Shown here one piece after another: positions 20,475-30,844 of a stretch of DNA of 64,000 bases. The DNA is from Zychaea mexicana (lineage: Eukaryota; Mucoromycota; Mucoromycetes; Mucorales; Lichtheimiaceae), in contig NW_026516739.1 of NCBI RefSeq assembly GCF_025766255.1, positions 124,001-188,000 on the forward strand. The letters run 5' to 3'. Position numbers and translations under genes: made by a program. Each line of letters opens with the position of its first letter. Position 1 is the first letter of the stretch. Under the pieces are notes generated by a model, which had not been told where the DNA came from, did no database searches, and saw only the letters and a list, made by a program, of their open reading frames with translations.

Positions 20475-20483
20475 ACAAGCTAA
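19965..20483 (+). CDS. ABITRAM/Simiate (FAM206) family protein
   Basis: A 172-residue homologue of ABITRAM (Simiate), which in animals localises to nuclear speckles, binds actin and modulates transcription. Recognised by 'FLARYYTLHYHRDL' at the start, a barrel-like core resembling the glycine cleavage H protein/biotinyl fold ('VKPDTVLCEIVSG', 'YAIKANMYGKLLEIN') and 'LNKPETEGYLAVI' near the end. The ATG at 19965 is chosen because the family similarity begins there; the frame upstream is low complexity. The C-terminus ends in poly-Thr then poly-Ala encoded by ACT and GCT trinucleotide repeats, which are probably length-variable. Single exon. Confidence 0.75.
20430..20476 (+). repeat. (ACT)n(GCT)n trinucleotide repeat in a CDS
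   Basis: Encodes Thr and Ala runs at the C-terminus of the ABITRAM homologue. Confidence 0.85.
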
Positions 20484-20714
20484 TAATAAAAAAAGAGAGT
20501 TTACCGACTTGGTTACGCAGTTGCGATCATCTGACGCCATGCACGGTGTATCCCGTGGTCCGGCACCCGCTCTTTCATAGTTTTTTTACATGTGCTTTCG
20601 CTTGCTTTTCTTTCGAGATCTTTTCCTCTCTTCCTTTTCTATTCCATCTTTCTCCACATTACACGACCTTTCTACTCCTTTTATTTATTATTTGTATCGA
20701 TCGTCGAAGAGGAT

Positions 20715-22259
20715 ATGGGTCAAGCAACATCGAGCGCACTTGCTCACAAATCCAATGTCTTTTACGACTATGATGACTTCTCGAGTCGATTCAGCAAAGT
20801 CGCCTTGACCACGGCCACTGTTCCTGTTGTAGTCATTGCTTTCCCGATACTCAACGCTTACACATTTACCAAGGATGAAATGACCGGATTTAAGATGCTG
20901 GATGGGATCATTGGTGGTCTGTTTGGCGTGATTGGATGTTTGTATTTACCTTGAGCTCGATATAAAGAGAGAGAGAGAGAGAGAGAGCGTGCGTGGCATT
21001 GTTTACTTTCAACGGGACAGGGAATCTTATATTTTGAGTTATTTCAGGGCCACTTTCTCCGTTCATTGCGTGCTGGAACGCGTTTCAGGCTATATTTAAT
21101 GACGGACCCCCAGAACCTCTTCCGATCCCTCAAGAAGTCAAAGAACATCTCAAAAAATACTATGGGCTCAACAGTGAATCGTTTTATAATGTCGCTGTCG
21201 TCGGTATGGCAGGCACGGGCAAGGTTATTTTCCTCTCTCTTTTTTTCATCATATGTCAGCCAAACGGCACATGTGCCCCATTTTTCCATCATACGTTACG
21301 TATTACCTCTACTAAAAGAGCAAGCATGACCTTGTATGTATATAGAGCTCATTGATCAATGGTATGATGGGATGTCATGACGGAGATCCCCGGGCTGCAA
21401 AAACGGGTGAGATTGATACAACGAACAAGCCAAAGGGCTATCAGCATCCGGATCTCCATACAATGATTCTATGGGATATGCCAGGAGCTGGCACATATGA
21501 AAACAGTGCCAAAACATACTTTGAAGAGAAGTTTCTGTATGCTTTTGATACATTGATCATTGTCAGTGCAGAAAGGTAAAGCAACAACACCACAACACGG
21601 AACTTCGTGGCCTGAAATTGTACGACAAGGATTGTAATGTTTATGGGATACACAACTTATTAGGATGCTGGAAACCGACCTCGAGATTGCCAGAAAGGCA
21701 AGAGAATATCGTATCCCGTTTGTGTTTGTCCGAAACAAGGCAGATCAGGTATTTATAGAAGCTTTTGTCGGTTTGTCCGTGGAATGTGGTTTGCTAAATG
21801 GATGCTGTTGGCAACAGGCGATCCAGTCCAAACTTCGAAAGAATCCTGCTGTTACTGGAGGGTCAGAGGAAGAAGATTTGAAAGCTTGGGCTGTTGCTGC
21901 GGGAGAATTGGTTGAAGAGGTAAGTTTCTTGGTCACGGGAGAGAAAGAGCAAACAGTAACACAAGCAATAACGCTTAACACGTTGGATTCATATGGCATA
22001 AATTCTGTTTTAGGTCAGGACATCGGTATGGGCTCAGCTCAAAGCGAGCCATATCAGTACTCGAACGCTGTTTATTGTTTCTGCGTGGAATCTTCAAAGC
22101 TTTGTATGCATGTTGGATCAACAAGACAAAAATGACGGGAAGAAGGTGCGATTAATCGATGAGGAACGCTTCATACGGCGCGTTGTGGAGGGTGTGTTGT
22201 ACAAACGGCGGCGTACTGAGAAGGCGAAAAGGAGGGAACAAAAGGCAGTAAAGAATTAA
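20715..22259 (+). CDS. IRG-like (immunity-related) GTPase, six exons
   Basis: GTPase with an interferon-inducible-GTPase-type G domain. Exons 20715-20937, 21048-21223, 21346-21575, 21664-21748, 21818-21919 and 22014-22259 sum to 353 codons plus stop, with phase kept. The protein begins M-G-Q-A-T-S-S, a classic N-myristoylation signal. A hydrophobic segment follows at about residues 30-75, then G1 'GMAGTGKSSLING' (split by an intron after GK), G3 'WDMPGAGT', G4 'RNKAD', and a basic C-terminus (K-R-R-R...K-R-R-E-Q-K). In vertebrates such GTPases coat and disrupt pathogen vacuoles; the fungal role is unknown, but membrane attachment is likely. The first donor (GTTTGT) is the weakest junction; it gives 'GVIGWPLSP', continuing the hydrophobic stretch. 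Confidence 0.75.
20964..20988 (+). repeat. (GA)n microsatellite in intron 1
   Basis: Pure GA run inside the first intron of the IRG-like gene. Confidence 0.8.
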
Positions 22260-22375
22260 AGAGTTTAAAAGGATCATTATCATTTGCAATCTACTAGCAG
22301 GTATCTTATACACCATATGTAACACTTTTATATTACAATTACTATTACTCATTTTTGTACATAACATACACATAA

Positions 22376-22521
22376 TTAAAAAGCTTTTTCATCGTTTCCG
22401 TCATCATCAGTTGGCCAAGGTGTGAGTGTATATGTATATGTTTTCCCGGATTGAACAATGTGATCTCGCCGTCGTAGTATGTCCTTGCATATGATCCTTA
22501 TGGGTCTCTCACCATCTATTC
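22376..22521 (-). CDS. Probable 3'-terminal exon of an unidentified gene
   Basis: Minus-strand frame of 48 codons starting after a TATAG acceptor at 22522 and ending at TAA (22376). Its composition is clearly coding: 'IDGERPIRIICKDILRRRDHIV', a Thr/Tyr-rich beta stretch, then an acidic end 'WPTDDDGNDEKAF'. A further coding-like piece lies upstream (about 22602-22563), but the gap between them (34 nt) is very short for an intron, so the gene model is unresolved. Convergent with the IRG-like gene, 116 nt from its stop. I do not recognise the family. Confidence 0.35.
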
Positions 22522-22602
22522 CTATACGTTGATCATTTGACGTGTGGCAACTCACCAGTCTTTAAATAACATGTGAGAACATTTGCATGTGTCGCCTATT
22601 GC

Positions 22603-23720
22603 CGACAGGCTTAGATTCGAGGATTGCAAAAATGTTGCATGTTTGCATAGGACTTTGGCTTAAGTATATAATCTAGCAAAGATAGGTATACCGTAGGATA
22701 ACAATTCCATTCTAATATCTCAGTCTCATTTATGAAACGTGCAACATGTCACCACCTGCTTACTGTATATGATTTCTCGGATACACATTACTGTATGTGT
22801 TTTGTGGTACACTAATCATGGTGGTGAAAGGATTGAAGATCTATACTGAGCGTACATAATAGTGATGTTCAGAACAAAAGGAGTAAATAAGATTATACCT
22901 TATGTGTGCTGTCGTAATACTCAAAGTACACTTGCGTTGGACTTTTGACAGATTGACTCTTTGATATCATCCTGTCATGAGTGCCCTCGAATTCTTTTTC
23001 TAAAATGCATATAATAGTATCGTGTAGTCATTCAGCGTCGTAAATATGCCATTGGTTTTTTCCTAATTATACTGTTTTATTAGTAAGGCCCACTAAACAT
23101 TTGGTTTTACTTCTAGAAAAGACAAAAGCTTTTATACTAGACATGTTGTTTACTATCATATAATATGTTGTAGATGAACGTAGTAACAAGTGTAGCTCGG
23201 GAAGAAGACGTCTTTTTGCTAATTCTCTCGGTACGTTTCTTCACGCCATTTTTGCGTACTGAAATCAAAAAGTTTAGTACGCATATCATTTACATAGTAT
23301 CAGTTTTAGAGAAGGGTTGTATGCATATCGTGCGCAGGTTTATTCTAGCTATTGCTGCCTGCTTTACTACTGTATACCAAGGCGTTTCCTTAAAAAAACG
23401 CATTATTTATAGCTGCGAGATTCGTCTTTTCAATGACAACAATAACAGCTGAATAGATTAAATTACGTTTCTTATGCTAGTATCAGTTACAAAAAACAAA
23501 CGTATATCTGATAAGGCCAATAAACTCAACGTCGTGCTGTCGCTGATATCACAGCAGGAAGTTTTTTTTCCCGCTCACCCGCGCGGGAAGGGTCAGTTCA
23601 AACCACGAAGAGGACTGCTGCGGGAATAATCGTCGGCTACTAGAAGCTTCCAGAAAGTCGCACGTCACGCTGAGTATAAAAGACGAGCGGGCACATTCCA
23701 AGCTCAGCAGGGCTCACAGA
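22603..23720. other. No confident gene
   Basis: AT-rich. If the exon at 22376-22521 is real, its upstream exons should lie here on the minus strand; a 92-codon plus-strand frame at 23174 shows no motif. The last 100 bp before U2 are GC-richer and act as its promoter. Confidence 0.4.
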
Positions 23721-23722
23721 AA

Positions 23723-23735
23723 GGTATAAATAGGG
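23723..23735 (+). promoter_or_regulatory. TATA-like element of the U2 gene
   Basis: TATAAATAGGGGC lies about 30-40 bp before the U2 5' end, a spacing suited to RNA polymerase II initiation. Confidence 0.5.
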
Positions 23736-23762
23736 GCGGTTCTTGGGAACTCAATGAACCGC

Positions 23763-23951
23763 ATCCTCTCTGGCCTTTTGGCTAAGATCAAGTGTAGTAT
23801 CTGTTCTTTATAGTTTAACAACTATAATGTGGAACATTGTTCCACTCGTTGTTAATCTAATTTTTTCCTCCGGGTCCTTCTGCTCTGGCTTGCTATCAGC
23901 GGGACCACAGGTGTCCGTGGCCTGACACTGTCAGCCGTGTGACGCCGACCC
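23763..23951 (+). ncRNA. U2 spliceosomal snRNA
   Basis: The 5' end ATCCTCTCTGGCCTTTTGGC is followed by the invariant U2 core with the branch-point recognition sequence GTGTAGTATCTGTTC, a stem region (TTAACAACTATAATG), an Sm-site-like T run (CTAATTTTTTCC) and a long 3' hairpin (CAGCGGGACCACAGGTGTCCGTGGCC). U2 pairs with intron branch points during splicing. The 5' end is well placed; the 3' end is estimated from the usual length of about 188 nt. Confidence 0.95.
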
Positions 23952-24199
23952 CATCTTTTATTCAAATAAGAAAATGATAAAAAAAGTATCCATTTCGCGT
24001 AGATTATGCGGAACAAAAATTTTCCCATTTTTTTTTTTTTGGCCTAGATACCCCTCCTTCATGCGTTGAATTCCCGCTTTCGGGAGGGGCGGGTTAGTGC
24101 TTGTATAACCCGTCGACCAAAAATAATAAAACGTGTTTTTGCTTTGTGTTCCTTTTTATCTTTCGCTTTGTCTATTTCGGTTTGTCTGCACATTGCACC

Positions 24200-26298
24200 A
24201 TGTCTTTACGGCTGAGAAAGAACGGGAAGGGCTCGCCTGCTCCCAGCAAAACACCTACTTCTGCCTCTCTAGCCGATGATGAGTACTATCAGATTATCGA
24301 GGGCGTTAAGCGCACCTACAACCAAAAGATTCGTCCCTTGGAGATAACTTATAATTTTGAAGGTACCTTTTTTTAATTTTTAATACTTCATCCCGTAGCA
24401 ATATATTGCATCCGTCATTAAAGGGGAAAAAGATATTTAGCTAAAACATTTGAAAATAAAAGGATTCCACTCATCACCATTGACGAACTCGGATATTGAG
24501 GCAAAGCCCATCGTGTTGCTTATTGGCCAGTACTCGACTGTAAGAACCTGCTGAAAGAAGTAAGGTTAATCGAGCGAAAGAAATTGTGCTAAAGTCTCGA
24601 TATTTTATACATAGGGTAAAACGACGTTTATTCGCTACTTGCTCGACAAAGCTTATCCTGGCGAGCATATCGGTGTTGAGCCGACGACCGACCGCTTCGT
24701 AGCAGTAATGCATGGTGCTGAGGATCGCATCACCCCGGGCAATGCAGCAGCAGTAAACCAAGACTTGCCGTTCCGCGGTTTAAACCGGTTCGGTCAAGCC
24801 TTTTTGTCACGTTTCCAGGTAATATATACTTGCCATAGCGGCCATGGCGTGTTATTTTGTGCGCGGCAGCTTTTCAAAAAATGGGGGTGGTGTTGAATAT
24901 TGTTTTCTTCCATTGTTATTATTATACTAGGTATCGCAAACGCCTTCACCCATCCTGGAAAACATGACAATCATCGATACTCCCGGTATTTTGGCTGGCG
25001 ACAAGCAGCGTATCGAACGTGGCTACGATTATACTGCCGTGATCGAATGGTATGCACAACGCGCCGATCTTATTCTGCTCATGTTCGATTCGCATAAACT
25101 AGACATTTCGAACGAGTTTAAGAACGCCATCCATTGTTTGCGCGGTCAGGAAGAGAAAGTACGTGTCATTTTGAATAAGAGTGATATGGTCAATCAGCAG
25201 CAATTGATGCGTGTGTAAGTGTATTTATCCCTGCTTATGTGTGTCGGTCTCTGTGAACTTTTTGAGGAGTCGATTACGTAAAGAAGAACAAGAATAACAT
25301 TCATCCATGTCCATTGAACAAACCAAACAGATATGGTGCTATGATGTGGTCGCTCGGCAAGGTCGTCCAAACGCCTGAAGTCATGCGTGTCTATCTCAGT
25401 TCCTTCTGGACCGAGAAGCCGCCAAACTCTTTTGAGGATTGTCGTGATTTGATCGAAACCGAGATGAAGGACCTGCTGCGTGATATGAAAGAGTTGCGCC
25501 GCAATGCTGCTGTCCGCAAGATCAATGAGATTGTCAAGCGTGCACGACTGGCTAGAGTAAGTCAAAGAAAGGTTGGGAGAGAGGAGGGAGCAATCCAAAG
25601 ATAAAAGTCCCCTGGTTCTGAGACAGCCACTTTATATATTCTATCGATTGTCACAGGTCCACGCCCTGATCATCAGTCATCTCAAGAAGGAAATGCCATC
25701 GATGTTCGGTAAGAAGAAGAAACAAGAAGCCTTGTTGAACAACTTGGATCAAGAATTTGTCAAGATCCAACAACGATACCATTTGCCTGCTGGTGATTTC
25801 CCGAACCCGGAGAAATTCAAACAAAATCTGTCGGTGTATGACATGGACAAGTTCAAGACCTTGAAAGAGGAGCTTTTGGATAAAGCGGATGAAGCCCTGT
25901 CAGTTGATCTGCCTCGCCTCATGTCCCGCTTCCCGATGGTCAACCCGGAGCTGGAAAAGTCGCAACGGAATCCATTCGAAGAGTTGGGTGAGGGCGAGAT
26001 GCCGCCATCGTATTGGGACTTTGCATCCGTGGATAAGGCAGAGTATATACCCAAATTCCACAGCTTGCATCCTCGTGAGGGTAAAGTAGGCGGCGCGGCT
26101 GTCAAGCCTGTGCTGATGGACAGCGGTCTGCCCAATGATATCCTTGCCCAGATTTGGCGCTTGGCTGATTTCGACGGGGACGGTTACATGGACGTTGACG
26201 AGTTTGCCATTGCTATGCATTTGATCAAGGCGTTCAAGAATGGCGCCGAGATTCCAGAAAAGATGCCCCAATCGTTGCTTCCTCCGAGAAAGTTTTAA
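24200..26298 (+). CDS. EHD family dynamin-like ATPase (RME-1/Past1-type)
   Basis: Membrane-remodelling ATPase of endocytic recycling. Exons 24200-24362, 24463-24539, 24615-24818, 24931-25214, 25331-25556 and 25657-26298 give 531 residues, the normal EHD length. Seen in order: N-terminal helices; P-loop '[15 protein letters not shown]' (interrupted by an intron before GK); '[11 protein letters not shown]' switch I; 'IDTPGILAG' switch II; 'NKSDMV' nucleotide-base motif; a helical stalk with the 'FGKKKKQ' membrane tip loop; and a C-terminal EH domain ('[15 protein letters not shown]', '[36 protein letters not shown]') with an intact Ca-binding EF loop, which binds NPF motifs. All key residues are present. 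Confidence 0.95.
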
Positions 26299-26472
26299 AA
26301 TACCCCACAAACCCCCCCCCACCTTTCCTTCACCTGCTTAAAGCGCACAACCCTTTTTGATCACTTTTTAACCCACCATGTTCCTGATAATTTTACTTTT
26401 TTTATAATCCTCGTTCTCAAAAGAAACACCACTCTCCTTGTTTGTTCCTGCACACTTTCGAAAACTTTTTAT

Positions 26473-27768
26473 TTATGAAACCAAGATCAGCCAGGAAATG
26501 ATAAGATAAAAGAGACATAATGGATAGACCTATTGTGCTTTTGTTCAGTTACCCCATGCTTTTGTGTGTGTTCTGCCTTCCTTTCTTACTTACCGCCAGC
26601 GCACGCCGGTTGCGCAAATGTACTTCAGACTCTGACAAGAAACCAATAGAAGCTATATCATCCACACACAAACACCCAATGTAAGTTCCCCTCAATCCTC
26701 AGCATCACTTTTGAGATTACAACTTTTCTTTTTCTTCTTACCATAAGTGGACCAGAGAAAGGTAGTAATAGCCAAGGGCAATCGCACCCAGATAATGTCA
26801 ACAAACAATGCTACGACTGCGGCAGCAACAAGAGGAAACAGACAGTAACCAAGGACGCAGACAGATTGGAAAAATGACCTATTAATGCAAATTTGTAATT
26901 TTAGTAAAAAAAAACAAAACAAGTCGTGGGCACTTGTACAGTATTAAAGCATGTAGAACTTACACTGCACCACCTAGTAGCTTGGCATTAAGCGTGACGA
27001 CGGCTGCACCGAGCCAGACAATGACAAACACGCCCGTAAAAATGGATACGGCTTGTTCTCCAGGTGCACTTCCACTCAATATTCTAAGATCCAGCAAAGA
27101 ATGAAAAGGATTGCCTTTTTATCAATTTTTCAAGAACACGGTGTATGCGAGAATATATAAACAAAGACTTACATGGCCAAAGAAAGACATAAAATGAGTG
27201 GTCCCCACAGATCCCCTATAGAACGCACCGTTGTTAATAAACCGCAGTTTTTTTTGTAATATCATCAAGCATATTTACAGTCTCGTAATACGTTTCGATC
27301 TCCTTTAGGATGCAATACTTGTTGAAGCTTTTTTGCCACTTGTTTCAAGTCGCGTAACTAGAGGGAGAGAAAATAATTGTGAGGTTGGAGTCTACACGCA
27401 GGGCTGTTGCTGCCTCAACCATAGATAATCCTATGGGCTCAATTTACAATGGTGGTAGAAACGGGTTCATCCAACGTGTCTTGGCCGGAATAAGTTGCTT
27501 CGTGATAGAAATGGTGTGGAGGAGGAGCTGATGACGACGACGTGGAGCCAATGCTACCACTCAGTTGCTGGCTAGCATGATTATAGGTAGTGTTGGTGTT
27601 GTTATTGGAGGCAAAAGGATTGGCTTCATTAGATTTTGCTGCACGCGTTGTCGATTGGCCAGCCAAGTCCAAATCCGGCTCAACATATAGTGGTTCACGG
27701 TCAGACGACGAAGCAAAAGGATTGTTGTAGAGATCGTCTTTATTATCGGCGCTACTTGTAGAAAGCAT
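26473..27768 (-). CDS. YIPF6/Yip4-like Golgi membrane protein
   Basis: Yip1-family protein that sits in Golgi membranes and associates with Rab/Ypt GTPases in ER-Golgi transport. Seven exons (27768-27448, 27357-27279, 27215-27173, 27083-26964, 26878-26742, 26652-26594, 26529-26473) total 271 residues with phase kept throughout. The cytosolic N-terminus is rich in Asn/Ser and contains two NPF tripeptides ('NNPFAS', 'ANPFAS'), which EH domains bind. The conserved core follows: 'TLDEPVSTTILRDLKQVAKKLQQVL', 'DWDLWGPLILCLSLA', 'KLLGGAVSFFQSVCVLGYC', 'FLWSTYASIGFL' and 'LAVYPLCLFYLIISWLILVS', forming about five membrane helices. It is the next gene to the EHD gene, convergent. Confident in family. 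Confidence 0.88.
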
Positions 27769-28178
27769 ATTTTCTTTTTAAAAAAAAAAGAAGGGCACAG
27801 CAAACGTGGCAAGAGCCTCTCCATGCCGCCATACTGTGTATAAAAAAAAAAGAGCGGGCTGCGACTCAATTTTCTTCTGCGCTGAGCGGCATAAGAAGGC
27901 TATTCGGTTGCCCCAGCAGGGTGACAAAAAAGACCTACAACAAATAAGAATAAGAAATAGTCCATAATTATGAAATAAGCTGCTAGCGACTTCCTAGGGG
28001 AGGGAGGGGCGGGTGAGGGCGGAGGTGTTTGTGCATACTTTTCTCTTTTTAAAGGAGCCGTTCAGACTCACTGACTTGACAAAAAAAAAAGGAAAACGGG
28101 TGACACACAGCTACTTTTGATTTTATATTTTCTCAACTTCTTTTTTCCTTTTTTTCTTTGTAAAAGTCCTGTATTTAA
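27769..28178. promoter_or_regulatory. Divergent promoter between YIPF6-like and F-box genes
   Basis: A 410-bp region between two divergent starts with poly-A/T tracts (27780-27790, 27843-27850, 28080-28090) and GC-rich patches near 28010. No gene. Confidence 0.5.
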
Positions 28179-30021
28179 ATGAATCTTTCTGAAAACAAAA
28201 GCAACAGCAGCAATCACAACGAACGACCTCAAGGCATTTTAACCGTCCCGCGTGCAGACTATTTGCTTTGGTGCAAACGACGCATGGAGTCGTGCGACAA
28301 CAGCAATGTCAGCAACAACAACAACAACAGCCATTTGTATACGGATGCAGGCTCTTGTTCGACTGCATTGGATAACAAAAAGGTATCAACTACAACGGTA
28401 GCAAGTGGGTCACCATTTGGATTTGCATTACCTCCGGAACTGCTGTTGGAAATCTTGAGCTACCTCAAAGAATCGCAGTCGGCCTTGTACGCAGTATCAT
28501 TGGTGTGTCGACAGTGGATGCTTTGTGCTGCTCCAATACTTTATCGCCATGCCAAAATTGGGGACACATTTCGATATGCCACGTTTATCCTGACTTTGAC
28601 ACGCACTAAGCAAACGCTTTGCTATGGCAGTCTGGTGCACACATTGGACCTTGCTGCTGGAAGCAAACTGTTCGGTAAACAAGCAAACATGGATGTAACG
28701 AATCCTACAAACAACACTCCTGGTATCACTGCCACTGGTGCTGCTCTTACTACGCAACAACAACAGACTATAACGCAAAGCGAAACAATGACTATAAATG
28801 GAGCTGTGATACCACTGCCGCCACCACAGCAAGCAACGATAACGGCAACGACGACGACGCCTAATAGAAGATCAGGCGCAGGCATTCTTATTACTCCGGC
28901 CAACGACACTACAACAACGACAGCTACTACCGCAGCAAATGGGAACTGGACGATGAACCTTGCCTCTAACAATAATAATAACAACAACGCCACGAACAAT
29001 AACGGAATCGCGACGACGACGACAAGACTGTCTGCGACAGGAATAGCACTCGCAAACAACGAAGCTGGATGGATGCAGCGACAACAACAACAACAGGATT
29101 TCAACAACAACAACAACAACAACAACGAATCAGAATATTACGAGGCACGGGATATGAAGCATGGGCATCTCTTTGTGACAACGTCGTCGTTACTCCAAGT
29201 TGCACGGACCTGCAAAAATCTGACATGCCTCAACATGTCCCTGACGACCTTGTTCTTTGACAGCATGATTGCAGAAACGGGAGAATACGTGTCGACATTG
29301 CAGCACTATGCAGTCCAGCCAGGACTGACCCATATTCTGATCCCGATGAGTACCGTGATTGAAACGTTGGGCAAGGAGTGTACGCAGCTTCAAGAAGTCC
29401 AGATCCAACGGTGTGATTGGGTGACAGCGCAGACGATTTGGTTGTGGGTCACACATTGTCCCAAATTGGTGCGCTTGGATGCCAGACGGTCCAACAAGTG
29501 CTCTGTCAAGAAATTGATTGCCAACGTATTAGAGGCTGTGCCTAATGACAGTTATCCTCATCGTCATCATCAACATGATTATAATGATAATCAACAGAAT
29601 GGTCTGCAGCAGCAGCAACAACAACAGCAGCAAACCATGATGGATGACACACCTATGTTGGATCATCCGGAAGAAGAGGAAGAGCGGATTTTCTTTGGAA
29701 CCATGCGACAACGCCACAATCATCATCATCACCACCAAAACCAACAACATCATCGACAACAACAACAACAACAACAACAACGGCTTCCATTGTCGTTGCA
29801 TGTCCAATCTCAAGAGCTGTTGAACTATCGCGGGTTCCGCGATGATTTTGACTCACTGGAGCCATCGCTGGCACAACGGTTACATCAACGGCGTGGTAGC
29901 GCAAGTCGACAGCCGAGCTTGAGCCGACGAGCAGCAGCCCGGGTTTCTGTTGCATCCGCAGCCTCCTCCCCTGCCTCATCATTACAAGCAACTACAGGAG
30001 GAACATCGATAGCAGCAGAGG

Positions 30022-30053
<32 letters not shown>

Positions 30054-30188
30054 GATAGCAGTAGCAGTAGTAATCATGGTAGTGGCAGTAGCAATGCGAC
30101 AACAGAGTGGCGTTCGCTTCAACAAGTCGTGTACGATATCTTGAAGGATGCAAAAGAACTTGGAGCAGATCTCCCCTGGTTCTCATAA
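28179..30188 (+). CDS. F-box protein with Asn/Gln/His-rich insertions
   Basis: Substrate-receptor-type subunit of an SCF ubiquitin ligase. The 669-residue single-exon frame has an F-box at about residues 82-127 ('FALPPELLLEILSYL', 'LVCRQWMLCAAPILYRHAKI'). Past the low-complexity part come leucine-rich-repeat-like segments ('CKNLTCLNMSLTTLFFDSMI', 'CTQLQEVQIQRCDWVTAQTIWLWVTHCPKLVRLDARR'). Between them and after them lie long Asn, Gln, Thr, His and Ser runs encoded by pure trinucleotide repeats. The protein ends in a conserved-looking 'YDILKDAKELGADLPWFS'. Target unknown. Confidence 0.75.
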
Positions 30189-30258
30189 ACAACAGAGCAA
30201 AACAAACACTCCCCCCCCCTTCTCCTTCTCCTTCTGACCAAAAGAGAATGTTATACCG

Positions 30259-30290
<32 letters not shown>

Positions 30291-30310
30291 CTATCACTTA
30301 CTATTACTCT

Positions 30311-30348
<38 letters not shown>

Positions 30349-30844
30349 TTATTATTATTATCACTAGTGCCCTTTCACACGTACAGTTCTTCACATACAT
30401 CATGCATATATACACATACACACGACACGACACACCCCGCCCACTCTTAAACCACGCTCTTGAATGATTTCTCTTGATATCATGTACTATTCGAATACTT
30501 TTTTGTTTTTCTCCTTTATCACAAATATATATTTGTTTTGTAAATACTGCTTTTCATAATCATCTAGAAAGAAAACCCAAAGAATGATGGCTGGCTCGGA
30601 CAGAAAGAAGGCGCATGTTTGGAAAAAAAAAAGGAGGGGGGGGGAAGGCAAAAGCACTTTGTACTACGTTGCTGCAGACTTAACGTGCAGTTATAGTATA
30701 GTACAGTTCCAGTGTCAACATGAAGCCCAAAAAAAAACCACGGACCGCTGTCCGTCGCATAAATAAAGCCCTTCCTCCTCTTTTTCTTTTTTCCCACTTC
30801 TGTAGTTTTCTTTTTTTCTTCTTTTTTTTACACCTTCTTGAAAG
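30189..30844. other. 3' region and spacer with microsatellites
   Basis: Contains a C run, (CTAT)n at about 30261-30294 and (ACT)n/(ATT)n at about 30311-30360, then the promoter of the channel gene. No gene. Confidence 0.6.
30261..30360. repeat. Adjacent (CTAT)n and (ACT)n(ATT)n microsatellites
   Basis: Tetranucleotide and trinucleotide runs in the 3' flank of the F-box gene. Confidence 0.85.

Noticed and set aside
23174..23452. 92-codon plus-strand frame
   Set aside because: No motif and no splice partners in AT-rich spacer; length is within chance.
28622..29125. Minus-strand Val/Leu-rich frame resembling membrane segments
   Set aside because: Antisense of Asn/Thr/Gln trinucleotide runs in the F-box gene.
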